Positions 15,177 through 21,703 of a stretch of DNA of 22,704 nt are shown here, one piece after another. How positions within the stretch are numbered: position 1 is the stretch's first letter; each line of letters begins with the position of its first letter. This DNA comes from CAADGU01 sp964581605 (GTDB lineage Bacteria > Chloroflexota > Anaerolineae > Promineifilales > Promineifilaceae), in NCBI GenBank assembly GCA_964581605.1, contig CAZOPF010000090.1, forward strand, positions 1-22,704. The letters are read 5' to 3'. A program made the translations under genes and the position numbers. The notes under the pieces are model-generated. The model was not told the origin of the DNA and ran no database searches. It saw nothing but the letters and a program-made list of their open reading frames with translations.

Positions 15177-15200
15177 TCCCCGCAACAAGGCACAAAAAAC

Positions 15201-15497
15201 TCAAGGCAAATCAGCTAAAACCTGGGTAAAGGCAGCGGCCGTTTCCAGGGTGGCGGCCTGGCGTAGTAATTGGCGCAAGATGGTGGTGTCGGTTACGGCC
15301 GTGATCCGCACCGCTACCTCCTCAGATGCCAGCCCAAACCGGGCATACAGCAAATCCAGAATTTCCTCTTGCAACGTTTGTATCCGACCTTGCTCAATCC
15401 CTTGTTCAATCCCTTGCTCAAATCCTTCGGCAATCCATTGTTGTGCTGCTGTTTGCATAACCTCGTTTCCTTCATGTGGATTACTCAACTCACTCAT
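15201..15497 (-). CDS. Short Rpn/YhgA-like protein, C-terminal part only
   Basis: Protein of 98 residues resembling only the tail of Rpn/PD-(D/E)XK nuclease-transposase family proteins. It has a helical region with repeated EQGI units (FEQGIEQGIEQGR, encoded by a 12-bp tandem repeat), then a DLLYARFG helix and an ITAVTDTTILRQLLRQAATL helix. The nuclease domain (normally about 200 residues before the EQG region) is absent, so it cannot be an active enzyme. The ATG at 15497 is preceded by GAAGGG, which comes from the adjacent octad array. It may be a translated remnant or a small stand-alone form. It lies between the two copies of the coaD tail. Confidence 0.55.
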   Translation of the reverse strand: MSELSNPHEGNEVMQTAAQQWIAEGFEQGIEQGIEQGRIQTLQEEILDLLYARFGLASEEVAVRITAVTDTTILRQLLRQAATLETAAAFTQVLADLP

Positions 15498-15503
15498 CAG
15501 CCC

Positions 15504-15543
15504 TTCAATCTCCCCATCCCCAATCTCCTAATCTCTAATCTCG
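15504..15543. repeat. Single-arm octad array (CAATCTCC/TAATCTC type)
   Basis: Four to five degenerate units of 7-8 bp (TCAATCTC, CCCATCCC, CAATCTCC, TAATCTC twice). The array overlaps the last codons of coaD (stop 15535-15537) and supplies the ribosome-binding region of the next gene. The unit is nearly the same as one arm of the hairpin at 8260-8291. Confidence 0.65.
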
Positions 15544-16068
15544 CAAGGGCACGGGGCGGTTGAATTCGTGGGGGGCACGGCCGTTAAACCGGGCATACAA
15601 CGCCGCCGCCACATTCGGCGGCACCATGCTGGTCACATCCCCACCCAATGAGGCAATCTCCCGCACCGTGGTGCCGCTGAGGAAAGTGTGCTCCTCGTCC
15701 GTAATCAGGCTCACCGTCTCAATTTCCGGTGCTAACCGTTTATTAGCCAGCGCCAGCCGGAACTCAAACTCAAAGTCAGAGAAAACGCGCAGCCCGCGCA
15801 CAAACACCTCCGCCCCCACTTGCCGCGCAAAATCCACCGTCAGCCCCGTAAACGGCGCCACGCGGATATTGTCCAGTTCACCCAGCGCCGTTTCAATCAT
15901 CTCCACCCGCTCCGCTGCCGAAAAGAGCAGCGACTTGGTGGGCACGTTGTGGTCATAAACCGCTACCACCAACTCATCAAAAATAGCCGCCGCCCGCTGC
16001 ATCAGGTCAATATGGCCGTAATGAACCGGGTCGAATGTGCCAGGGTATAAAGCGCGTCTGGTTTTCAT
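15535..16068 (-). CDS. coaD: Phosphopantetheine adenylyltransferase
   Basis: Catalyses the fourth step of coenzyme A synthesis: 4'-phosphopantetheine plus ATP gives dephospho-CoA and pyrophosphate. It is 177 residues. The nucleotidyltransferase signature YPGTFDPVHYGHIDL carries the HxGH motif at His16-His19. Further family motifs are FVRGLRVFSDFEFEFRLALANKRLAPEIETV split over about 89-118, and the GTTVREIASLGGDV segment, where relatives usually have SST/SSS. The last 15-20 residues (after YARFNG) extend past the typical end. The ATG at 16068 has AAGGA 9 bases upstream. It follows recG after a 49-bp gap filled by a perfect hairpin. In many bacteria rsmD lies between recG and coaD; it is missing here. 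Confidence 0.96.
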   Translation of the reverse strand: MKTRRALYPGTFDPVHYGHIDLMQRAAAIFDELVVAVYDHNVPTKSLLFSAAERVEMIETALGELDNIRVAPFTGLTVDFARQVGAEVFVRGLRVFSDFEFEFRLALANKRLAPEIETVSLITDEEHTFLSGTTVREIASLGGDVTSMVPPNVAAALYARFNGRAPHEFNRPVPLRD

Positions 16069-16081
16069 GGGTGTGGGTCCT

Positions 16082-16116
16082 TAAGTGAGACGCACTTTCA
16101 AAGTGCGTCTCACTTA
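16082..16116. repeat. Perfect 17-bp inverted repeat between recG and coaD
   Basis: TAAGTGAGACGCACTTT (16082-16098) and its exact reverse complement (16100-16116) are separated by one base. The structure occupies most of the 49-bp recG-coaD spacer and ends next to the recG stop. There is no T-tract on either side. It could attenuate or process the recG-coaD transcript. Unlike the other arrays it has no short-period repetition. Confidence 0.9.
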
Positions 16117-16117
16117 G

Positions 16118-18670
16118 CTAACTAATATCCGTCGCGTTCTCCCAAAATTGGGCGATGCGTTCTTTCAGTAGGGCGTGTTCTGGTTTTTCGAGCTGCGGGT
16201 CATCGGCAAAAATGGCGCGGGCTTCTTGCTGCGCTTTTTGCAGCATCTCCATATCCAGTAGCGAGGCCAGTTTGAGCTCCGGCAGGCCGCTTTGCCGCCG
16301 GCCGAAAAATTCACCCGGCCCACGCAGTTCCAAATCCTTCTCCGCCAGCACAAAACCATCGTTGCTCTGTTCCAGCGCCGCCAGCCGTTCACCCGCGCCG
16401 TTAGCTTCGCTGTCGGAAATGAGCAGGCAGTAGGATTGGTACTCACCACGCCCCACCCGGCCGCGAAACTGGTGTAACTGCGCCAGCCCAAAGCGGTTCG
16501 CCCCTTCAATGAGCATGACGGTAGCGTTAGGCACATCCACGCCTACTTCGATGACGGAGGTAGAGACCAGGATGTCTAGTTCGCCCTCCTTGAAGGCGCG
16601 CATCACTGCTTCTTTATCGGCCGATGGCAAACGGCCGTGAACCAACCCCACGCGCAAATCGGGGAACACCTGCTCATCCAGCCGCTTGTGGTCGTCTACG
16701 GCCGCGGGCGCATCCAGCTTGTCTGACTCCTCCACCAGCGGATAAATGACAAACGCCTGCCGCCCCGCCTTCACCTCTTTGCGGATGAAAGCGTAAGCCC
16801 GTTCCCGGTCACGCCCCGGCAGCCAGCGCGTCTTAATTTCCTGGCGGCCCGGCGGCATCTCGTCCAAAATGGAAACGTCCAGGTCGCCATAGAGCGACAG
16901 TGCCAGCGTGCGCGGGATGGGCGTGGCGGACATAGACAGCAAGTGTGGATTGTACTTTTTGCCCTGGTTGCTGCCTTTGTCGCGCAGCGCCTGCCGCTGA
17001 TCCACGCCAAAACGGTGCTGCTCGTCAATGACGGCCAGCGCCAGACTGTGGAACTGCACCTGCTCTTGAATCAGGGCGTGGGTGCCAATGGCCACGTGGA
17101 TGGAGCCATCGGCCAGCCCGGCCAAAATTTGTTCGCGGGCGGTGGCGGGCGTGCTGCCCGTCAGCAGGCCGGTGGTGATGCCCAGAGGCGTGAGAAGTTT
17201 GCTGAGTCCTTGATAATGTTGTTCGGCCAGGATTTCGGTGGGGACCATGAGGGCGGCTTGATGGCTGGCGCGGACGGCCGTAAACATCGCCGCCGCCGCC
17301 ACCACCGTTTTGCCCGCACCCACATCCCCTTGCAACAGCCGGTTCATAGGCACACCGGCGGCCATGTCGGCGGTAATTTCGCCGATCACCCGCTGCTGCG
17401 CTCCGGTGAGGGCAAAGGGCAGGATTTCCTGGAAACGGGCCAACAGGGCTTCATTTGGTTCAATTTTGATGCCCGGCTGCGATTGCCATTCGCGGCGGCT
17501 GCCGGCCATGCCCAGTTGCAGCAGGAACAGTTCGTCAAAAATGAGGCGGCGACGGCCGTTGTGCAGTTCTTGCTGGCTGTCTGGGAAATGGGTTTGCTCC
17601 AACGCCACCGGCAGCAAGTCCAGGTTTTGCCGCTGGCGCACACCGGTTGGCAGGGGATCGGGGACACGGGGCGCCCAATGGTCTACGGCCGTGCGCATAA
17701 TCTCGCGCATCTTGTTGCCGTTCAGCCCTTTAGTCAGCGGGTAAACGGGCACGATGCGCCGCGTTTTGAGGGGGTCGAGTTCCAGCAGTTCCCAATCGGG
17801 TGAGCTAAACACCAGCCGCCCCAAAAACTGGTCCACTGTGCCGCTGAGGACGATTTGTGTGCCTGCTTTGAGCGATTCGGTCAGCCAGGGCTGGTTAAAC
17901 CAGGTGGCCTGAATGTTACCTGTGCCGTCGCTGATGGTACTTTGCACGATGACCCGGTTGTTGGTGCGGCGGGCGCGGGTTTCCCAGATGGTGCCAATGA
18001 CCGTCACAGCCTCGCCATATTGCAGCCGGTTGATCGGTTTCATCAGGGTGTAGTCATCATAGCGGCGGGGGAAGGTGTAGAGCAGTTCCCAGATGGTCGC
18101 CACGCCCAGTTTGCCCAACTGCTCGGCGATTTTGGGGCCGACCCCTTTGAGCGCGGTGACAGGTTGGGACAATCCTTCGGGGTCTGGCTCCACCTGTTTG
18201 AAGGCGCGTTTGGGGCGGGGCGCTTCTTCCGGTTCGGGCGGTGGGAGTGGCTCGTCGGGTTCGGTAATCGGTGATCGGTGATCGGTGATCGGGGGTTCGT
18301 GATGCGTGATGCGTGATGCGTGATCGGGCTTTGGTTTACGGGCTTCGGCTTGGGGGCGTTTTTCGTCCTTTGTCGGTTGTCCTTTGTCACCGGTTTTGCC
18401 CACCCGGTCGTCGCGGCGCTGTAGCTGCGCCGTCAGGTCGGTGATGGCTTTGGCGCGGGCTTCGGGGCCGGGCAGCCGGTCATACCCGGCCAATACATCG
18501 GCAATCTGCTCCACCAGGGCCGCATCCAGTTCATCACCAACTTCCTCACGCGCCTGCCCTACCCAAAAGGTAGCAAACTGACGAATCCCGCCGACGACGG
18601 CCGTGTTTTTGTACCCCTGTTTTGCTTCTAAATCTAAAACTCGTTGTAAACGATTAAATGATCGAGACAT
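16118..18670 (-). CDS. recG: ATP-dependent DNA helicase RecG
   Basis: RecG unwinds and regresses stalled replication forks and branches Holliday junctions. It is 850 residues, longer than the usual ~690 because of an N-terminal extension. Residues 1-95 form a helical extension seen in related RecG proteins. Residues 96-165 are a low-complexity linker carrying the heptad array (115-137). The wedge/OB region is about 168-300 (TALKGVGPKIAEQLGKLG, FPRRYDDY). Helicase motifs follow: Walker A GDVGAGKT (448-455), DEQH (549-552, DEQHRFGV), and motif VI QFRGRVGRGEYQSYCLL. The ATG at 18670 starts the conserved N-terminus; only a distant AAGGA precedes it. It lies 32 bp after the methyltransferase gene and upstream of coaD. 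Confidence 0.96.
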   Translation of the reverse strand: MSRSFNRLQRVLDLEAKQGYKNTAVVGGIRQFATFWVGQAREEVGDELDAALVEQIADVLAGYDRLPGPEARAKAITDLTAQLQRRDDRVGKTGDKGQPTKDEKRPQAEARKPKPDHASRITHHEPPITDHRSPITEPDEPLPPPEPEEAPRPKRAFKQVEPDPEGLSQPVTALKGVGPKIAEQLGKLGVATIWELLYTFPRRYDDYTLMKPINRLQYGEAVTVIGTIWETRARRTNNRVIVQSTISDGTGNIQATWFNQPWLTESLKAGTQIVLSGTVDQFLGRLVFSSPDWELLELDPLKTRRIVPVYPLTKGLNGNKMREIMRTAVDHWAPRVPDPLPTGVRQRQNLDLLPVALEQTHFPDSQQELHNGRRRLIFDELFLLQLGMAGSRREWQSQPGIKIEPNEALLARFQEILPFALTGAQQRVIGEITADMAAGVPMNRLLQGDVGAGKTVVAAAAMFTAVRASHQAALMVPTEILAEQHYQGLSKLLTPLGITTGLLTGSTPATAREQILAGLADGSIHVAIGTHALIQEQVQFHSLALAVIDEQHRFGVDQRQALRDKGSNQGKKYNPHLLSMSATPIPRTLALSLYGDLDVSILDEMPPGRQEIKTRWLPGRDRERAYAFIRKEVKAGRQAFVIYPLVEESDKLDAPAAVDDHKRLDEQVFPDLRVGLVHGRLPSADKEAVMRAFKEGELDILVSTSVIEVGVDVPNATVMLIEGANRFGLAQLHQFRGRVGRGEYQSYCLLISDSEANGAGERLAALEQSNDGFVLAEKDLELRGPGEFFGRRQSGLPELKLASLLDMEMLQKAQQEARAIFADDPQLEKPEHALLKERIAQFWENATDIS
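18263..18327. repeat. Double heptad array inside recG
   Basis: GGTAATC and three GGTGATC units (18263-18290) are followed by GGGGGTTC and three GTGATGC units plus GTGATCG (18299-18325). Read on the minus strand this encodes HASRITHHEPPITDHRSPITE in the RecG linker. The unit length of 7 is not a multiple of three, so gain or loss of one unit would shift the recG frame. Confidence 0.85.
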
Positions 18671-18702
18671 GTAGTTTAACCCGCATCCTTTTCCTGGTCG
18701 CG

Positions 18703-19377
18703 TTAAATTTCAGCAACAATCTCTTCTGTAAACAGTCGCATTTGTTTAGGTTTTTTCACTATTGGGGCAGCAATCCCATCTAATGTCGTGACTACCGAAC
18801 CATTTTTATGATTCTCACTGGCGTAGCCGATGTGTATGCCGTGCAAGTTTTCAAGATTCACGACTGCGCCATGCTGAATAAAAACCTCAAAGAAACGCGC
18901 GTAATGATTTCCCCAATAGATCATGGCGCAGGACATGGGCGCACCTTTGCCTCTATCCTTTCCATCTATGAGAAAACGCAGGCGTGTATCATACAAAAAG
19001 CATACGGCCGTAGCCTTGCCATATACATACTCTTTCCAATGCCCCGTATTGGTAGCTACCGGAACCAGGGCAATAACTTCAGAATTAAACAACCTGTGCG
19101 CTTCTTCACATTTGCGTAGCCAATCAATGATTCTGGTACCACGCTTCTTGTCATTTCCATAAGGTGGATTCACATAGATTGTCGGAAAATTCCAGGATTC
19201 AGCCAAACCATTATGTTCCGGCAAACAGTATTCCGTGATGGCGTTCACAATTGAGAAGCGACTGGAGCAGGGGTCTAAATGAATAACACCGCCGAAAACT
19301 GCTTTCACCGCATCCACGTATTTTTGGGGTGTGCCCCAATCTTTTTTCTGGCTGATCACCTGTCGCCCGGCCGTCAT
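18703..19377 (-). CDS. Dam-like (phage-type) DNA N6-adenine methyltransferase
   Basis: Predicted DNA adenine methyltransferase of 224 residues, PF05869-type (phage N-6-adenine methyltransferase, Dam). The N-terminal DWGTPQKYVDAV matches the family's W-x-TP start; HLDPCSS is the cofactor-binding segment; the catalytic NPPY is at 70-73 (IYVNPPYGN). VIALVPVATNTGHW and RLRFLIDG follow in the order expected. I chose the ATG at 19377, not the upstream TTG at 19398: it overlaps the endonuclease stop as ATGA and has GGGAGGT 9 bases upstream. Its target is probably the site cut by the neighbouring enzyme. The recognition sequence is not predictable; some relatives methylate GATC. Confidence 0.85.
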   Translation of the reverse strand: MTAGRQVISQKKDWGTPQKYVDAVKAVFGGVIHLDPCSSRFSIVNAITEYCLPEHNGLAESWNFPTIYVNPPYGNDKKRGTRIIDWLRKCEEAHRLFNSEVIALVPVATNTGHWKEYVYGKATAVCFLYDTRLRFLIDGKDRGKGAPMSCAMIYWGNHYARFFEVFIQHGAVVNLENLHGIHIGYASENHKNGSVVTTLDGIAAPIVKKPKQMRLFTEEIVAEI

Positions 19378-20516
19378 AACAAATGCACCTCCCGCCAATT
19401 TTTATCACGCAACTGCGAAATGCGTCCATGAAGATCGCTCATCTTCCCGGTTTGGGGAGTGATAACATTGAACCAACTCTCTATTCGCTCACCATTGTCC
19501 TGGAAATAATTTTGTAGGGCTTGATCCGCTTCATAATCCATCTGGACTTTGGTAAATCTATTCCTTTTCTTGTCGGCCGTATAGCTGGCCAAGAAAGCAT
19601 TGCGGGCTGGTTCGAGCGTGGGCTGAGGTTCAAGCAAAAGTTGGGAGATAAACTCGGAAAGACCCGTATCTGTGAGGAATATAAGCCAATCATACGATTG
19701 AGCCAATACTTTTAATTCTTTGTTATGGTTGTTTGAGGTGAACCAGTTACCATGATTGCTGACCACGCCAACCGTTAGAATGAAATCACGCAATAGTTCC
19801 GGGTCATTCGAGCCGATCACTTCCGCAATTAGCTCTTGATAGGGTTTTACGTAAATCGCCTGATTGGCTCTAAACATAAGCCCCTGCAATTCCCCAGATG
19901 GCAGGCGTATTTTGTGTAAAGAAGAAACGGATTTAGCCACATAGGCGCCCTGTTTAGCTTTTTCTATCGTTTGTGGGCCTTTTCTCATCCCTTCTTCTAC
20001 GCCCACTCGTTTACACTCAAACATGGCATAGGGTTTAGCAGATTGTTCAATAACATACAAGTGGGCACGATCCTGACTGATCCTTGTAAGGGTAGCTACG
20101 ATATGTGAATGTTGATTGTGGGCGATGAGGCAGGAATTCCGCAAAGTAAGGTCAGTTCTCAGAAGTGTGGTTGCTGTTTTACTTGAACCTATAGTCGCAA
20201 GCAAATCTGCATCAACGGCCGTTCGAATTCGTGCAGCCGTAATGGGAAGCCTGAAAGGAATAGCTATCTCTGCCTTTTGCAAGACAGGATGGAGAGAATA
20301 CTCGACGTTGTGTTTGATTTCTGGATTTCCGTATTCAGCCAATGCTCTTTCAATAGCAATGGAGTGTTCAAACCCCCAGGTTTTAAGCAGGTAGAAAGTA
20401 ATGATCTCTACCAGGGTTCCGAGGGCGCGCCCGGCAGCTTTTTTAGCGTCTTTTGTATGAAAAAAGACGGTTTGTGCCAGAATGTTTTGTAGCTTATCAA
20501 CGGATTCGTAACTCAT
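19374..20516 (-). CDS. Putative type II restriction endonuclease partner of the adenine methyltransferase
   Basis: Protein of 380 residues with no family I recognise with confidence. A helix with an internal acid (TLVEIITFYLLKTWGF, about 34-49) precedes a strand region. YAMFECKRVGVEEG has the E-x-K core (Glu167, Lys169) of a PD-(D/E)XK nuclease. An upstream Asp (candidates Asp104 in DADLLA or Asp149) would complete the site. GPQTIEKAKQGAYVAKSVSSL follows, then a mixed alpha/beta C-terminal half with no visible motif. The restriction role is inferred from the nuclease core plus the 4-base overlap with a DNA methyltransferase. It comes first in the pair, with its start 32 bp after the GNAT stop. 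It is AT-richer than the flanking genes. Alternative: another kind of DNA-modification-dependent nuclease. Confidence 0.6.
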   Translation of the reverse strand: MSYESVDKLQNILAQTVFFHTKDAKKAAGRALGTLVEIITFYLLKTWGFEHSIAIERALAEYGNPEIKHNVEYSLHPVLQKAEIAIPFRLPITAARIRTAVDADLLATIGSSKTATTLLRTDLTLRNSCLIAHNQHSHIVATLTRISQDRAHLYVIEQSAKPYAMFECKRVGVEEGMRKGPQTIEKAKQGAYVAKSVSSLHKIRLPSGELQGLMFRANQAIYVKPYQELIAEVIGSNDPELLRDFILTVGVVSNHGNWFTSNNHNKELKVLAQSYDWLIFLTDTGLSEFISQLLLEPQPTLEPARNAFLASYTADKKRNRFTKVQMDYEADQALQNYFQDNGERIESWFNVITPQTGKMSDLHGRISQLRDKNWREVHLL

Positions 20517-20548
20517 AAGTCTTGCAAGTTTCCTATGCTATCACCCCA

Positions 20549-21025
20549 TCATCTCAACTCCATGATCACCAGTTGCGTATCGTCTACGCCATCCTCGTCC
20601 AGAAAGCCCAACACCACACCGGCTTCCACAAAGCCGCACTTTTCCAGCACCCGGCGGGAGGCGATATTGTGCGGGGCCACATGGGCGTATAACGGCCGTG
20701 TCCGTTCAATCTGCACAAATTCCGCCAGCGCCCGGCTGGCAATGCCCTGGCCCCAAAATTCCTTGCCCAACCAGTACCCCACCTCCCGCTCGCCAAACTG
20801 CTCAAAACTCACGATGTTACCGGCCACCTGCCCGTCAAAGAGAATGGTCTTTTTGATAACGCGCTCATTGCCCAGAACATTGTTCCGCCAATGGGCCATA
20901 AACTCTGCTCGCTCCCTGGCCGGAAAAGCGGCCATCTGGGTGGCCTCTGGGTCAAGCTGCTGCTCATAAAAAATGGGCAGGTCAGCTTCTATCACCTCTC
21001 GCAGCAGTACATGGTCCGTCATCAT
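20549..21025 (-). CDS. GNAT family acetyltransferase (RimJ/RimL-like)
   Basis: N-acetyltransferase of 158 residues transferring acetyl from acetyl-CoA to an unknown amine. Strand 1 starts VLLREVIEADLPIFYEQQ. Strand 4 and the pyrophosphate loop are REVGYWLGKEFWGQGIASRAL (Q/R-x-x-G-x-A as GQGIAS). HNIASRRVLEKCGFVEAG is the family's Asn/Ser-containing C-terminal motif. The layout is that of the acetyltransf_3 (RimJ/RimL) group, which includes ribosomal-protein, antibiotic and toxin-related enzymes. Two adjacent ATGs (21025 and 21022) are possible starts; no strong ribosome binding site. It lies between doc and the restriction genes. It is not an obvious tRNA-targeting toxin: no ribbon-helix-helix partner is adjacent to it. 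Confidence 0.88.
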   Translation of the reverse strand: MMTDHVLLREVIEADLPIFYEQQLDPEATQMAAFPARERAEFMAHWRNNVLGNERVIKKTILFDGQVAGNIVSFEQFGEREVGYWLGKEFWGQGIASRALAEFVQIERTRPLYAHVAPHNIASRRVLEKCGFVEAGVVLGFLDEDGVDDTQLVIMELR

Positions 21026-21052
21026 ATTTTCAAATATAAGTTAATTGTTTGC

Positions 21053-21451
21053 CTAAACGCGACCAAATGGGCCTGGTACAAGATGTTCCTGAAGCCATTG
21101 CGTGAACATCTCTCTTGCCATTTCGCCTGATGCCACATGGAGAATAGTGTAAACTTGCTCATCTGTACTGGCGCCAAGCTGGTGGCCATTTAATACCAGA
21201 AATGTCTCCATTGCTGCATGACCAGCGCGTTTGTTACCGTCTATAAAAGGGTGGTTTTGGATAAGTGAAAAACCGAGGGCGGAAGCCTTTTCCGCAATCG
21301 TAGGGTATAGTTCCTCTCCACCAAAGGTCATGCGGGGTTGGGCCACTGCGGATTCTAACCCGCCCAAATCGCGTATGCCCACCGCGCCGCCGGATTGGGC
21401 CATCACACGGCCGTAAATCTCCAACACCTCATTGACAGTCAGGTAGCGCAT
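21053..21451 (-). CDS. doc: Doc-type Fic-domain toxin
   Basis: Toxin of 132 residues with the death-on-curing layout. It starts RYLTVNEVLEIYGRVM, then GGLESAVAQPRMTFGGEELYP, and carries the active-site motif HPFIDGNKR (67-75). The Lys in GNK, in place of the Gly of AMPylating Fic proteins, is the Doc signature; classical Doc phosphorylates EF-Tu and stops translation. The Asp-Gly (not Asp-Ala) before NKR is a common variant. The ATG at 21451 overlaps the antitoxin stop as TAATG, so the two are translationally coupled. Confidence 0.92.
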   Translation of the reverse strand: MRYLTVNEVLEIYGRVMAQSGGAVGIRDLGGLESAVAQPRMTFGGEELYPTIAEKASALGFSLIQNHPFIDGNKRAGHAAMETFLVLNGHQLGASTDEQVYTILHVASGEMAREMFTQWLQEHLVPGPFGRV

Positions 21452-21651
21452 TACGCCAGCCGCCGATAAAGCTCCGCATTTTTGTTAAGGATATATGTTA
21501 GGGCGCGTTGAAATTCTTCTTCCGGTCGCGCCAGCAGCTCTTCGACACTGACACGCACTAATTCTTCCGGGGCAATGTGATAATGGCTGGCCAGTTCCTT
21601 AAGTTTTTGCAGCCGATCATCTGGTAACGTGATGGTAATTTGAGTCATCAT
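21451..21651 (-). CDS. Ribbon-helix-helix-like antitoxin of the Doc pair
   Basis: Small protein of 66 residues (65 if the second ATG is used). The start QITITLPDDRLQKLKELASHYHIAPEELVRVSVEELL has the strand-helix-helix pattern of RHH/CopG DNA-binding antitoxins. The rest (RPEEEFQRALTYILNKNAELYRRLA) is a charged helix that could cover the Doc active site. GGAG lies 7 bases upstream of the first ATG (21651). A longer in-frame reading upstream runs into degV and is a shadow. The pairing differs from the classic Phd-Doc pair, where the antitoxin is of the Phd type. Confidence 0.8.
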   Translation of the reverse strand: MMTQITITLPDDRLQKLKELASHYHIAPEELVRVSVEELLARPEEEFQRALTYILNKNAELYRRLA

Positions 21652-21662
21652 TATTTCTCCAT

Positions 21663-21683
21663 TGCCCAAACCATATCTGGGCA
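21663..21683 (-). promoter_or_regulatory. Candidate operator of the Doc antitoxin operon
   Basis: TGCCCA (21663-21668) and TGGGCA (21678-21683) form an inverted repeat with a 9-bp spacer, just upstream of the ribosome binding site and inside the 52-bp degV-antitoxin spacer. RHH antitoxins repress their own promoters at such sites. No clear -10/-35 was found. Confidence 0.35.
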
Positions 21684-21703
21684 CAAATCCGAATGTTACC
21701 GGG

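Noticed and set aside
16943..17803. 286-residue plus-strand frame inside recG
   Set aside because: Gly/His-rich shadow of a well-conserved helicase on the other strand.
20549..21025. GNAT protein as an AtaT-type toxin
   Set aside because: No RHH/DUF1778 antitoxin is next to it; the adjacent RHH-like gene overlaps doc, and the sequence fits the general RimJ/RimL group.
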